This document shows, in pieces, positions 13,690 to 20,815 of a stretch of 37,460 bases of DNA (positions are counted from its first letter, which is position 1; every line of letters starts with the position of its first letter). Below the pieces are notes generated by a model that was not told the origin of the DNA, searched no databases, and worked only from the letters and a program-made list of their open reading frames with translations. Position numbers and translations under genes: made by a program. Source of the DNA: Verrucomicrobiota bacterium (GTDB lineage Bacteria > Verrucomicrobiota > Verrucomicrobiia > Opitutales > Opitutaceae); the NCBI GenBank assembly GCA_030604905.1, contig JAUVVA010000027.1, positions 1 through 37,460 on the forward strand, given 5' to 3'.

Positions 13690-14862
13690 CTAGCGCCCGG
13701 AGGCCGCCGGCGGCCGCACGTCGAGCACATAGGCGTCGAGGAGGTTGCGGGCGAGGTAGGCGTAGGTGGCGCGACCGTAGCCGCCCTGCCCCCAGCGGGG
13801 GCCGTAGGAGTTTTTGAATACGAAAACCGCGTCCTCGATCCTTCCGCTCGGGCTTTCGTAGCCGATGAAGGTGACGGCGTGGAAGGCGCCCGGCAGGGGT
13901 TGCTGCGCGCTGAGCGTGCCGCCGGTGATGGCGCGGTCGTGGGGCCAGCGCAGGCCGGCGGGCACGGGGAAGCCGGCGTTGAGCGCGTGCACGAGGCGCG
14001 GGATCGAGAGCGCCGGGTCCTGCTCGTGGATCGGCGAGATGAACACCAGGCGGCGGGAGCGGGCGCGTTCGATGATCTCGGCCGGGGGTTCGGGCACGGC
14101 GGCGGCGGCGAGGCCGGGCTGGTTGCGCATGTCCTCGTGGAGCGGGATGCCGTAGCGCTGGAGGGCGGCGATGACGGAGGGGAGGGTGAAGCCGGCGTCT
14201 TCCTGGAACTCGATCGGGGCGGAGTCGCCGTGGGTGGCGAGGGACGGAGTGGTCAGCCCGAGGCTGCGGCGCACGGCCCAGATCAAGTATTCCTCGGACA
14301 GCTTCTCGATGGCGCCGGTGAGGCGGGCGTTCTGGAACTCCAGGGCGCCGACGATGGCATAGACGGCGCAGCTGGGACGCCGGCCCTGGCTTTTGGCCGC
14401 GAGGCCGAGCTGGATGAACTCGGGTTGGAGCGATTGGCGGGTGCGGATTTCCGGCGCGGGGCCCTGCAGGGTGAGGAAAAGCTGGTCGAGCTGGCTCGTG
14501 GTGGCGAGCGGGCGGGCGGGGGCCGAGGCTTGGGCGGGGCGGGGTGGTGGAGCGGGAGGCGCGGCTTGGCTTGGGGGCGGGGCTTCGGGCGGAGCGGTCC
14601 AAGGGTCGAAGCCGATCTGCTTTTGAATTTCGGGAGGCAGGTCGTGCAGGCGCACCGAGCCGAGGCCGCCGCGATGGGTGAAGACGAGGCTGCGCGAATC
14701 GCGGGAGCGGACGCGGACCTCGTGGTAGGTCTGGCGGCCGACGGAGAAGGTGCCGAGCTCGAGTCCGACGAGGGATGGCAAGGGCGCGGGGGCGACTTGG
14801 TCGCCGTGCGCATCGGCGGCGAAGAGGAGAAGGGCGGCGAGGAGGAGCGACGGGGAGCGCAC
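13690..14862 (-). CDS. Secreted papain-like (C1 family) cysteine peptidase
   Basis: An exported protein of about 390 residues from a GTG start. A signal peptide (SLLLAALLLFAADAHG) is followed by a small beta-rich domain (about 28-90; VGRQTYHEVRVRSRDSRSLV, GGLGSVRLHDLPPEIQKQIG), then a Pro/Ala linker (90-122). The peptidase domain has the papain triad: Gln159 and Cys165 (SQGRRPSCAVYA, six residues apart as in papain), His328 (FHAVTFIGY) and Asn351 (FKNSYGPRWGQGGYG). It probably degrades or processes proteins outside the inner membrane. The start is uncertain, as the only nearby ATG is in another frame. The GTG directly before the hydrophobic segment was chosen. It stands alone between gmk (convergent) and tRNA-Leu. 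Confidence 0.8.
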   Translation of the reverse strand: MRSPSLLLAALLLFAADAHGDQVAPAPLPSLVGLELGTFSVGRQTYHEVRVRSRDSRSLVFTHRGGLGSVRLHDLPPEIQKQIGFDPWTAPPEAPPPSQAAPPAPPPRPAQASAPARPLATTSQLDQLFLTLQGPAPEIRTRQSLQPEFIQLGLAAKSQGRRPSCAVYAIVGALEFQNARLTGAIEKLSEEYLIWAVRRSLGLTTPSLATHGDSAPIEFQEDAGFTLPSVIAALQRYGIPLHEDMRNQPGLAAAAVPEPPAEIIERARSRRLVFISPIHEQDPALSIPRLVHALNAGFPVPAGLRWPHDRAITGGTLSAQQPLPGAFHAVTFIGYESPSGRIEDAVFVFKNSYGPRWGQGGYGRATYAYLARNLLDAYVLDVRPPAASGR

Positions 14863-15005
14863 GGGGACGGACGGAACGATTGAAGGGGAAGGGGCCGCGC
14901 ATGGGAAGCGCGGGAAAGACCGGGTGCGACGAATTAAGGTCGCACATGACGCTTGCGCGCCGAGGGTGCGGCGCCATTCGCTTGGGCCGGCATGACGCAC
15001 CTCCC

Positions 15006-15089
15006 GCCCGGGTGGTGGAATGGCAGACACGAGGGTCTTAGAAGCCCTTGCCGCAAGGCGTGCAGGTTCGATCCCTGTCCCGGGCACCA
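15006..15089 (+). tRNA. tRNA-Leu (anticodon UAG)
   Basis: The acceptor stem GCCCGGG/CCCGGGC, discriminator A and an encoded CCA are visible. The anticodon loop CTTAGAA gives anticodon UAG, reading CUA and other CUN codons. The long variable arm (TGCCGCAAGGCGT) is typical of class II leucine tRNAs, and the T loop reads TTCGATC. Its acceptor stem is identical to that of the second tRNA-Leu in the window. Confidence 0.97.
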
Positions 15090-15194
15090 TGCGCGAGGTC
15101 GGCGTCGCCGGCGGGTTTTCAGCACCGGTCCGGGATCCGTTCGTCGCCTCCCGGGCGGGGGGCGGGGCGTGGCGCGCGGAATGGCCGCGCCGGG

Positions 15195-15683
15195 TCATCG
15201 GTCTGGGGCGCCGAAACGCGCCGCGATCGCCGCGCGCAGCCGGGTCCACTCCGCCGGGGCGAGGTCGTCTTTTCTTCCGGGGGCGATCTGGCGGTGATCG
15301 GTGATCCACCCCAGGCTCCAGCCTCGCTCCGCCCAGCGCGCCTCCAGCCATTCCAGCGCGGACTCGATCTGCGCCTCCGTGAGCGGCGCCGCATAGGTGT
15401 CGCCGGCGAAGGCCACCCCGAGGAGGAAGGCGTTGCAGCCCTCGCGTCCTTGAAACACGGATACACCCGCGTGCCAGGCCACGTGTTCCTCGGAGACCAG
15501 CCTGGCCCGCGCCCCGTCGGGCGCGATCAGCAGGTGGTAGCTCACGCGGCTCTCCGGCTCCTGCATGTGCGCGATGGTCTCGGAGAAGCCCAGGACGCTG
15601 TGGTGGAAGCACACGCCTCGGCGTTCATGCCGGGGCGTGGAGGCAAAGTGGGGCGAGGGCGCCCAAAACTCGGGGAAGCGCAT
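15195..15683 (-). CDS. AmpD-like N-acetylmuramoyl-L-alanine amidase
   Basis: A 162-residue Amidase_2 domain protein that would cut the bond between MurNAc and the L-Ala of the stem peptide. Zinc-ligand candidates are His27/His28 (GVCFHHSV) and His130 (ITDHRQIAPGRKDD), with Asp139 or Asp140 completing the site. SYHLLIAPDGARARLV and HVAWHAG are conserved substrate-cleft segments. No signal peptide is visible, so it could act in the cytoplasm on anhydro-muropeptides during cell-wall recycling. The start MRFPEFWAPSPHF follows 23 bp after the small membrane-protein gene on the same strand. AmpD itself is the likeliest relative. Confidence 0.87.
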   Translation of the reverse strand: MRFPEFWAPSPHFASTPRHERRGVCFHHSVLGFSETIAHMQEPESRVSYHLLIAPDGARARLVSEEHVAWHAGVSVFQGREGCNAFLLGVAFAGDTYAAPLTEAQIESALEWLEARWAERGWSLGWITDHRQIAPGRKDDLAPAEWTRLRAAIAARFGAPDR

Positions 15684-15706
15684 GGGGGAGGAGGCCGGGC
15701 GCCGCC

Positions 15707-16084
15707 TCAGAGCGCGCGCCAGGCCGAGCCCAGCAGCGAGACGATGAGCCCCATCCGGAGCGCCCCTTCCACCGTGAGGATGATGAGCACCCAGCGCAGG
15801 GTGCAGTTGCTGCGCAGGGTGAAGCCCATCAGCGTCACGAGCAGCAGGCAGGCGGCGTGCACCCGGGTGGCCGAGTGCGCCAGCAGCCAGACCAACCAAA
15901 GCACCTCGGCGAGGATGAGGGTCGACCAAAGCGCCGAGGCCGTCTCGCTGGGACCGGCGCGGCGGGGGTCGACCCCGCTTTCGATCTGTTTCACGCCGAG
16001 CAGTTTTTCCGCGGCCACGAGCTGGCCCACCTCGAAAGCGAGAAAGATGGGCGCAAGGAAGACGGCGAGGGGGGGCTCCGACAT
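15707..16084 (-). CDS. Small integral membrane protein, function unknown
   Basis: A protein of 125 residues with three to four hydrophobic helices: LAVFLAPIFLAFEVGQLVAA, LWSTLILAEVLWLVWLLAH, AACLLLVTLMGF and a last segment WVLIILTVEGALRMGLIVSLL. I recognise no domain. The ATG (MSEPPLAVFL) was chosen because upstream in-frame sequence is not membrane-like. It is closely followed by the amidase gene, so the two are probably co-transcribed and could share an envelope role. Confidence 0.65.
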   Translation of the reverse strand: MSEPPLAVFLAPIFLAFEVGQLVAAEKLLGVKQIESGVDPRRAGPSETASALWSTLILAEVLWLVWLLAHSATRVHAACLLLVTLMGFTLRSNCTLRWVLIILTVEGALRMGLIVSLLGSAWRAL

Positions 16085-16320
16085 CGTGTCCGAGGCTGGG
16101 CGCAATCCCGGCGGGAGAAAACAACGAAGTGTCCGGCTGCTCGACACCCCGAAGAGGCCCGGGCTCGACCCGGCGGGAATAGGGAAATCTCCGGTGGGCG
16201 TTTCGGAACCTTTGGCTCTTCCGTCGGCGCGCGGAGCGAGCACCTTGTAACGCCAAGGTTTCATTCCCCGTCGTCCGCCCATTCACGCCCCGGCCCATCG
16301 CCTTCGGCCCCCTTCACCCC

Positions 16321-16806
16321 ATGAACTCCCGCCATCCGACGATCCTCCAAGTGGAAGACAGCGAAGATGATGTCTTCATGATGAAACGGGTCCTGATGAA
16401 GGCGGGCGTGGATCATCCCCTGCACGTCGTGTGGGACGGGCAGGAGGCGGTCGAGTATCTGTCGGCGGCGCTCGACCCCGCTCGTCGCGACACCCATCCC
16501 TTGCCCTTTCTCATCCTGCTCGACCTCAAGCTGCCCTACCGCGACGGCTTCGAGGTCTTGGAGTGGATCCGCCGTCAGCCCGGCCTTGATTCGGTGCAGG
16601 TGGTCATGCTCACCGGCTCCGGCGAGAGCCGGGATCGCCAACGGGCGCTCGCCCTCGGGGCGCGGGGCTATCTCGTGAAACCCGCCAGCATCGACGACAT
16701 GCGGCGTCTGCTCGCCAGCCTGTCGGTGGGTGCGGTCTCGAACGCGGCCGAGGCGGACGAGTCCGCCGCCCACTCCGAAAGCTCCACCGGCGCCCGTGCC
16801 GGATGA
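16321..16806 (+). CDS. Single-domain response regulator (Rcp1/CheY-like receiver)
   Basis: A receiver-only protein of 161 residues. It has the acidic pocket Glu12/Asp13 (QVEDSEDD), phospho-acceptor Asp68 (LILLDLKLP), Thr98 (VMLTGSG) and Lys120 (YLVKP). A disordered tail (about 135-161) replaces any output domain. The spacing and the LLDLKLP/DGFEVL segment resemble the Rcp1-like regulators that pair with phytochrome-type kinases. The gene overlaps the histidine kinase gene by four bases (ATGA), so the two are translated together and very likely form one signalling pair. Its output is unknown, possibly phosphotransfer or feedback on the kinase. Confidence 0.93.
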   Translation: MNSRHPTILQVEDSEDDVFMMKRVLMKAGVDHPLHVVWDGQEAVEYLSAALDPARRDTHPLPFLILLDLKLPYRDGFEVLEWIRRQPGLDSVQVVMLTGSGESRDRQRALALGARGYLVKPASIDDMRRLLASLSVGAVSNAAEADESAAHSESSTGARAG

Positions 16807-19502
16807 GCAGTCGGCCTTTTCAACCTCTCCCGGAGTCGCCCGCCGTGATCTGTCATCCAGAAACCGCGGGCGCTCGGACCTCCGCCGCGCCAGATCCGCC
16901 GCCGCCGCCACACGGGCAAGGCGTCGGCGAGGTCGCGGGCGGCGCGGAACAGGCGCCACCCGGGGGCCAGCCGTCGGCCGCGTCTGACGCCGCGACCGAG
17001 CCCGCCGTCGCCTCCACCGCGGCCTCCGCTCCGCCTCGCGCCCTGCCGCCGGAGGCGGAGACGGATGGCGATGGCCCGGTGGGCTGGATCCGCTCGATCC
17101 TGGAGGCGGCGCAGGACGCGATCTGTGTCACGGACGCGAGCCAGCTGGTGACCGACTACAACCAGCGTTTTCTTCAGATGTGGCGCATCTCGGGCGAGGC
17201 GCTGGCGCGGCGGGATCCCGCGGAGATCGAGGCGGCGGTGCGTCGGCAAGTGGCCGATCCGGGCCCGTTTTTCCGGCGGGTGGAGGAGATCCGGCACTCC
17301 GGCGAGCCGGAGACGCTGGACGTGATCCGCCTGGCGGACGGGCGGATTTTCGAGCGCTACTCGCGGCTGCAATTGGTGCGGGGCCGGGCGGTCGGCCGGG
17401 TGTGGACCTTTCACGATATCACGGGGCGCCGCCGGGCCGAGGAGTTGCTGCTGCGCAACGAGGCGGAGCTGCGCGCGCTGGCCGACTCCATGGCGCAGCT
17501 CGCCTGGATGGCCGAGCCCGACGGGCACATCTTTTGGTATAACCGCCGCTGGTATGAATACACCGGCAGCTCGCTCGAGCAGATGCGCGGCTGGGGCTGG
17601 CAAGCGGTCCACGATCCGGCGATGTTGCCGCAGGTGGTGGCGCGGTGGCGGGCGGCCATCCGCTCCGGGCAGCCCTGGGAGATGGAGTTTCCGCTGCGCG
17701 GCGCCGACGGCGTGTATCGATGGTTCCTTACGCGGGCCATCCCGGCGCGCGACCCTTCGGGGCGCGTGACGCGCTGGTTTGGCACCAACACCGACGTGGA
17801 CCGGGCGAAACGCGCCGAGGACGCCCTGCGGGAGGAGACGCGCGTGCTCGAGCTGCTCAATCGCACCGGCCGCGCCATCGCCGCGCAGCTCGATTTGCCG
17901 GGCTTGCTCCAGACGGTGGTGGATGCCGGCACCGAGCTGAGCGGCGCGCGCTTCGGGATCTTTTTCTACGACGATCGCGGTCGCGGCGAGGGCGCGGGCG
18001 GCGCCGGCGGCTTCGTGTTGCAGGCCTGGTCCGGCATCGCGCCCGACGCGGCGGAGCCCGCCTGCGCCGGGCGCGGGCGTTTCCTTGAGGCCGTGTTTCG
18101 CGCGGGAGCGCCCGTGCGCCAGGCCGACGCTCCGCAGGATCTGAGCTACGCGGGCCTGCCGCCGGCGCGCAGCTATGTGGCCATTCCGGTCATGGCGCGG
18201 GACGGGGAGGTGCTCGGCGGCCTGCTTTTTGGTCACCCGGAGCCGGGCGTCTTCGACGCGCGCACGGAGCGGGTCTTGCTCGGGGTGGCGGCCCAGGCCG
18301 CGATCTCGATCGACAACGCCAGGCTCTATGATTCGGCGCAGCGCGAGATCGCCGAGCGCGCGCGCACCGAGCAGCGTCTGCTCGAGAGCGAGGCGCGCCT
18401 GCGCGTCTCGCTCGAGACCGCCGCGCTCGGCACCTGGGAGCTCGATGTGCGGGCGGCGCGGGTGACGCTCGACGCGCGCGCGCGCAAGCTCTTCGCCCCG
18501 GGGCGCGGCGAGACCCTGTCGCTCGAGGAGTTTCTCACGCTGGGGCAGGCGGAGGGGCAGGAGGAGCGGCGCGAGGCCCTGCGCGCGGTGTGCGAGGGGC
18601 GTCTGGGGCGCTTCGACGCGGAGTTCCGGCTCGCGGGGGGCTCGCGCTGGGTGAAGGTCAGCGCCAAGCCCGTGCACGACGCCGCGGGCGAGATCCCGCG
18701 GCTGGTGGGCGGCGTCCTGGATGTGACCGACATGATGCGCGCGCGCGCCACGATCGAGGAGCGCCAGCGCGAGCTGGAACGGCTGGTGGAGGAGCGCACC
18801 GCCTCGCTGCACCAGGCGATCGCGCAGATGGAGGAGTTTTCCTACAGCGTGTCGCACGATTTGAGGGCGCCGCTGCGCGCCATCCAAGGCTATGCGCAGG
18901 CCGTGCTCGAGGACAACGCGGAGCGGATCGGCGAGCAGGGGCGCGAGCATCTGAAGCGCATCCTGCGCGCGGGCGAGCGCATGGACCGGCTGACGCGCGA
19001 CGTGCTCACCTACAGCCGCATCGCGCGGGGCGCGGCTCCGCTCGACGAGGTGTCGCTCGAGCGGGTGGTGGGCGACGCGATCGAACAATACGGGCTCGCC
19101 CGGCGGCGCGAAGGCGAGATTCGGGTGGAGAGCCCCTTGCTGCCGGTGCGGGGCAACGAGCCGCTGCTGGTGCAGGCGGTCTCAAATCTGCTGGCCAACG
19201 CGTTCAAGTTTGTCCCGGCCGGGCTGCGGCCGGGCGTGCGGGTGTGGACGGAGCGGCGGGAGGCGGAGGTGCGCCTCTGGGTGGAGGACAACGGCATCGG
19301 AGTGCGGCCGGAGCATGCGGCGCGCATCTGGGGCATGTTTGAGCGCGTGCATCCGCCGGAGAAATTCGAGGGCACGGGCATCGGCCTCGCCATCGTGCGG
19401 AAGGCGGTGGAGCGGATGGGCGGCAGCGTCGGCGTGGAGTCCGATGGCGAGCACGGCAGCCGCTTCTGGATCCAGTTGAAAGCGAGCGAAGCCGCGGCTT
19501 GA
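16803..19502 (+). CDS. Sensor histidine kinase, PAS-PAS-GAF-PAS-HisKA-HATPase
   Basis: A hybrid-free kinase of 899 residues with no transmembrane segment, hence probably cytoplasmic. Residues 1-95 are disordered and Pro/Ala-rich. PAS 1 spans about 97-215, PAS 2 about 222-345 (with FWYNRRWYEYTG), GAF about 350-515 and PAS 3 about 530-650. A coiled-coil linker precedes the HisKA domain with phospho-acceptor His685 (FSYSVSHDLRAPLRAIQGY). The ATPase has NLLANAFKF (N box), DNGIGV (G1) and GTGIGLAI (G2). This type of HisKA end is frequent in phytochrome-like and light or redox kinases, but no chromophore cysteine or haem motif is obvious here. It overlaps the upstream receiver gene by four bases. 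Confidence 0.93.
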   Translation: MSSRPFQPLPESPAVICHPETAGARTSAAPDPPPPPHGQGVGEVAGGAEQAPPGGQPSAASDAATEPAVASTAASAPPRALPPEAETDGDGPVGWIRSILEAAQDAICVTDASQLVTDYNQRFLQMWRISGEALARRDPAEIEAAVRRQVADPGPFFRRVEEIRHSGEPETLDVIRLADGRIFERYSRLQLVRGRAVGRVWTFHDITGRRRAEELLLRNEAELRALADSMAQLAWMAEPDGHIFWYNRRWYEYTGSSLEQMRGWGWQAVHDPAMLPQVVARWRAAIRSGQPWEMEFPLRGADGVYRWFLTRAIPARDPSGRVTRWFGTNTDVDRAKRAEDALREETRVLELLNRTGRAIAAQLDLPGLLQTVVDAGTELSGARFGIFFYDDRGRGEGAGGAGGFVLQAWSGIAPDAAEPACAGRGRFLEAVFRAGAPVRQADAPQDLSYAGLPPARSYVAIPVMARDGEVLGGLLFGHPEPGVFDARTERVLLGVAAQAAISIDNARLYDSAQREIAERARTEQRLLESEARLRVSLETAALGTWELDVRAARVTLDARARKLFAPGRGETLSLEEFLTLGQAEGQEERREALRAVCEGRLGRFDAEFRLAGGSRWVKVSAKPVHDAAGEIPRLVGGVLDVTDMMRARATIEERQRELERLVEERTASLHQAIAQMEEFSYSVSHDLRAPLRAIQGYAQAVLEDNAERIGEQGREHLKRILRAGERMDRLTRDVLTYSRIARGAAPLDEVSLERVVGDAIEQYGLARRREGEIRVESPLLPVRGNEPLLVQAVSNLLANAFKFVPAGLRPGVRVWTERREAEVRLWVEDNGIGVRPEHAARIWGMFERVHPPEKFEGTGIGLAIVRKAVERMGGSVGVESDGEHGSRFWIQLKASEAAA

Positions 19503-19514
19503 GCTCGCGTCGTC

Positions 19515-20045
19515 CTACTTCGACGTCTCGGCCGGAGCCGGGGGCAGGGCGACCGGGCGGTTGAAGGGCAGGCGGAGGCGCTCCTCTCCCCGGGCGAGCT
19601 CGGCGGCGTCGGCGTCGAAGGAGAGGATTTCCCATCCTTTGGCCACGGGGGCGCCGGGCGCCAGGGTCACGGTGCGGCCGTCGATGGCGAGGTAGGCCAC
19701 GGAGTTGGCGCCAAAGGCCGCGAAGCCACGATAGGCCGCGAGCACCGGCTTGGGGGGCGGGGGCGCGGGCTTGGGCTGCGGCGGGGGCGGCGGGGGCGGA
19801 GGCGGGGGGCGGAAAAAATCGGTCTCGAAGAGGCCGCGTCCGGTGCCGGGCGAGGCGCGCCCTTGGGCGAGGAAGGCGAAGGTCTCGGCGTATTCGGGTT
19901 TGAGCAGCGAGGTTTCCGCCGTCGGTCGCGGGGGCGTCGGCTCGGGGCCGGGCCCGGCCTCGGGGCGCGAAAGCGCGATCAGGACGAGGATCGGGACGGG
20001 GAGGAGGAGGGCGGCGCGGACCACCCGGATGCGAGCGGTGTTCAT
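19515..20045 (-). CDS. PilP/GspC-like pilus assembly protein
   Basis: A protein of 176 residues. One N-terminal membrane anchor (VVRAALLLPVPILVLIALS) is followed by a linker with an uninterrupted run of ten prolines and more Pro/Lys repeats (about 78-100). The small C-terminal domain (about 103-170) is patterned like the homology region of GspC/PilP: SVAYLAIDGRTVTLAPGAPV then GWEILSFDADAAELARG. Such proteins link the inner-membrane platform to the secretin. It is the last gene of the pilus-like operon, its start overlapping the preceding stop by four bases. The family assignment is by position and pattern; an Amuc_1099/1102-like protein of Akkermansia is a possible relative. Confidence 0.62.
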   Translation of the reverse strand: MNTARIRVVRAALLLPVPILVLIALSRPEAGPGPEPTPPRPTAETSLLKPEYAETFAFLAQGRASPGTGRGLFETDFFRPPPPPPPPPPQPKPAPPPPKPVLAAYRGFAAFGANSVAYLAIDGRTVTLAPGAPVAKGWEILSFDADAAELARGEERLRLPFNRPVALPPAPAETSK

Positions 20046-20815
20046 GGTGCGGGGGGCGGGAGCAGGGCGGAGACGACCACCAGGGCGGAGGCTTGGTCGG
20101 GCGTGGCGACGCCGTCCTTGCGCAGCACGACGTGCTCGAGGAGGAGCCGGGGATCCTCCGGATCGGCGCCGAGCGCGAGCATCTCGACAAAGGCCTGCAC
20201 GCGGGCGCTGTCGCCGGTGACCCGGGCGGAGAAGAGGATCTGCTCGGCGAGCACGGGCGCGCCGCGCTCGGCGCGGATCTCGCGGACCGCCGGCACGGGC
20301 AGAGCCTCGTAGGTGGCCACGCGGGCGTGGACCGCGCGGGAGGCGACCTCGCGCGCGAGGGCCAGCTGGGCCCAGCGGCGGCGCGGCTGCGCGGGGGCTT
20401 CCGTGGGGTCGGCGAGCACTTCGAAGGCGTTGGCCGCGATGTTCACCTGCGCGGCGGTGGCGCGGGCGCGGACGGCCTCGGAGGCGGCGGCGCGTTCGCG
20501 TTCGAACTCGATCAGGGTGAAGGGGCGCGTGGCGGCCTCGCGCACGAGCGGATCCTCGGCGAGGCGCAGCGAGAGGGCGGCGTGGCCGCGGAGGGTGGCG
20601 ATGTCGGCGCGGGCGAAGTCGCGGCGGGCGACGAGGGAGTCGACGTCGTGTTCAAAGCCGTCGCGGGAGAGGGAAGCGCGGAGCGCGGCGGCTTCGGAGC
20701 CGAGGGCGGCCTCGCGAGAGTCGAGCACGCGGACTTGGGCCCAGATGGCGAGGAGCAGGGCGAGGGCGGGCAGGAGGACCCACCAGAAGACGCGGGGTGA
20801 GGCGAAGTTCATCAC
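20042..20815 (-). CDS. PilO/GspM-like (Amuc_1100-type) pilus assembly protein
   Basis: A protein of 257 residues with one N-terminal transmembrane helix (VFWWVLLPALALLLAIWAQV), a long Ala/Glu/Arg-rich helical region (about 35-160) that could form a coiled coil, and a C-terminal alpha/beta part (FSARVTGDSARVQAFVEMLA, then RLLLEHVVLRKD) with the ferredoxin-like outline of PilO and GspM. Akkermansia Amuc_1100 has a PilO/GspM-like structure and lies in a comparable locus, so I propose equivalence. It overlaps both neighbours by four bases, indicating translational coupling. Sequence identity to Amuc_1100 cannot be judged here. Confidence 0.65.
   Translation of the reverse strand: MMNFASPRVFWWVLLPALALLLAIWAQVRVLDSREAALGSEAAALRASLSRDGFEHDVDSLVARRDFARADIATLRGHAALSLRLAEDPLVREAATRPFTLIEFERERAAASEAVRARATAAQVNIAANAFEVLADPTEAPAQPRRRWAQLALAREVASRAVHARVATYEALPVPAVREIRAERGAPVLAEQILFSARVTGDSARVQAFVEMLALGADPEDPRLLLEHVVLRKDGVATPDQASALVVVSALLPPPAP

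Noticed and set aside
19750..19806. GGGGGC-type tandem repeat
   Set aside because: It is the codon run for the polyproline linker of the PilP/GspC-like protein, not an independent DNA repeat.
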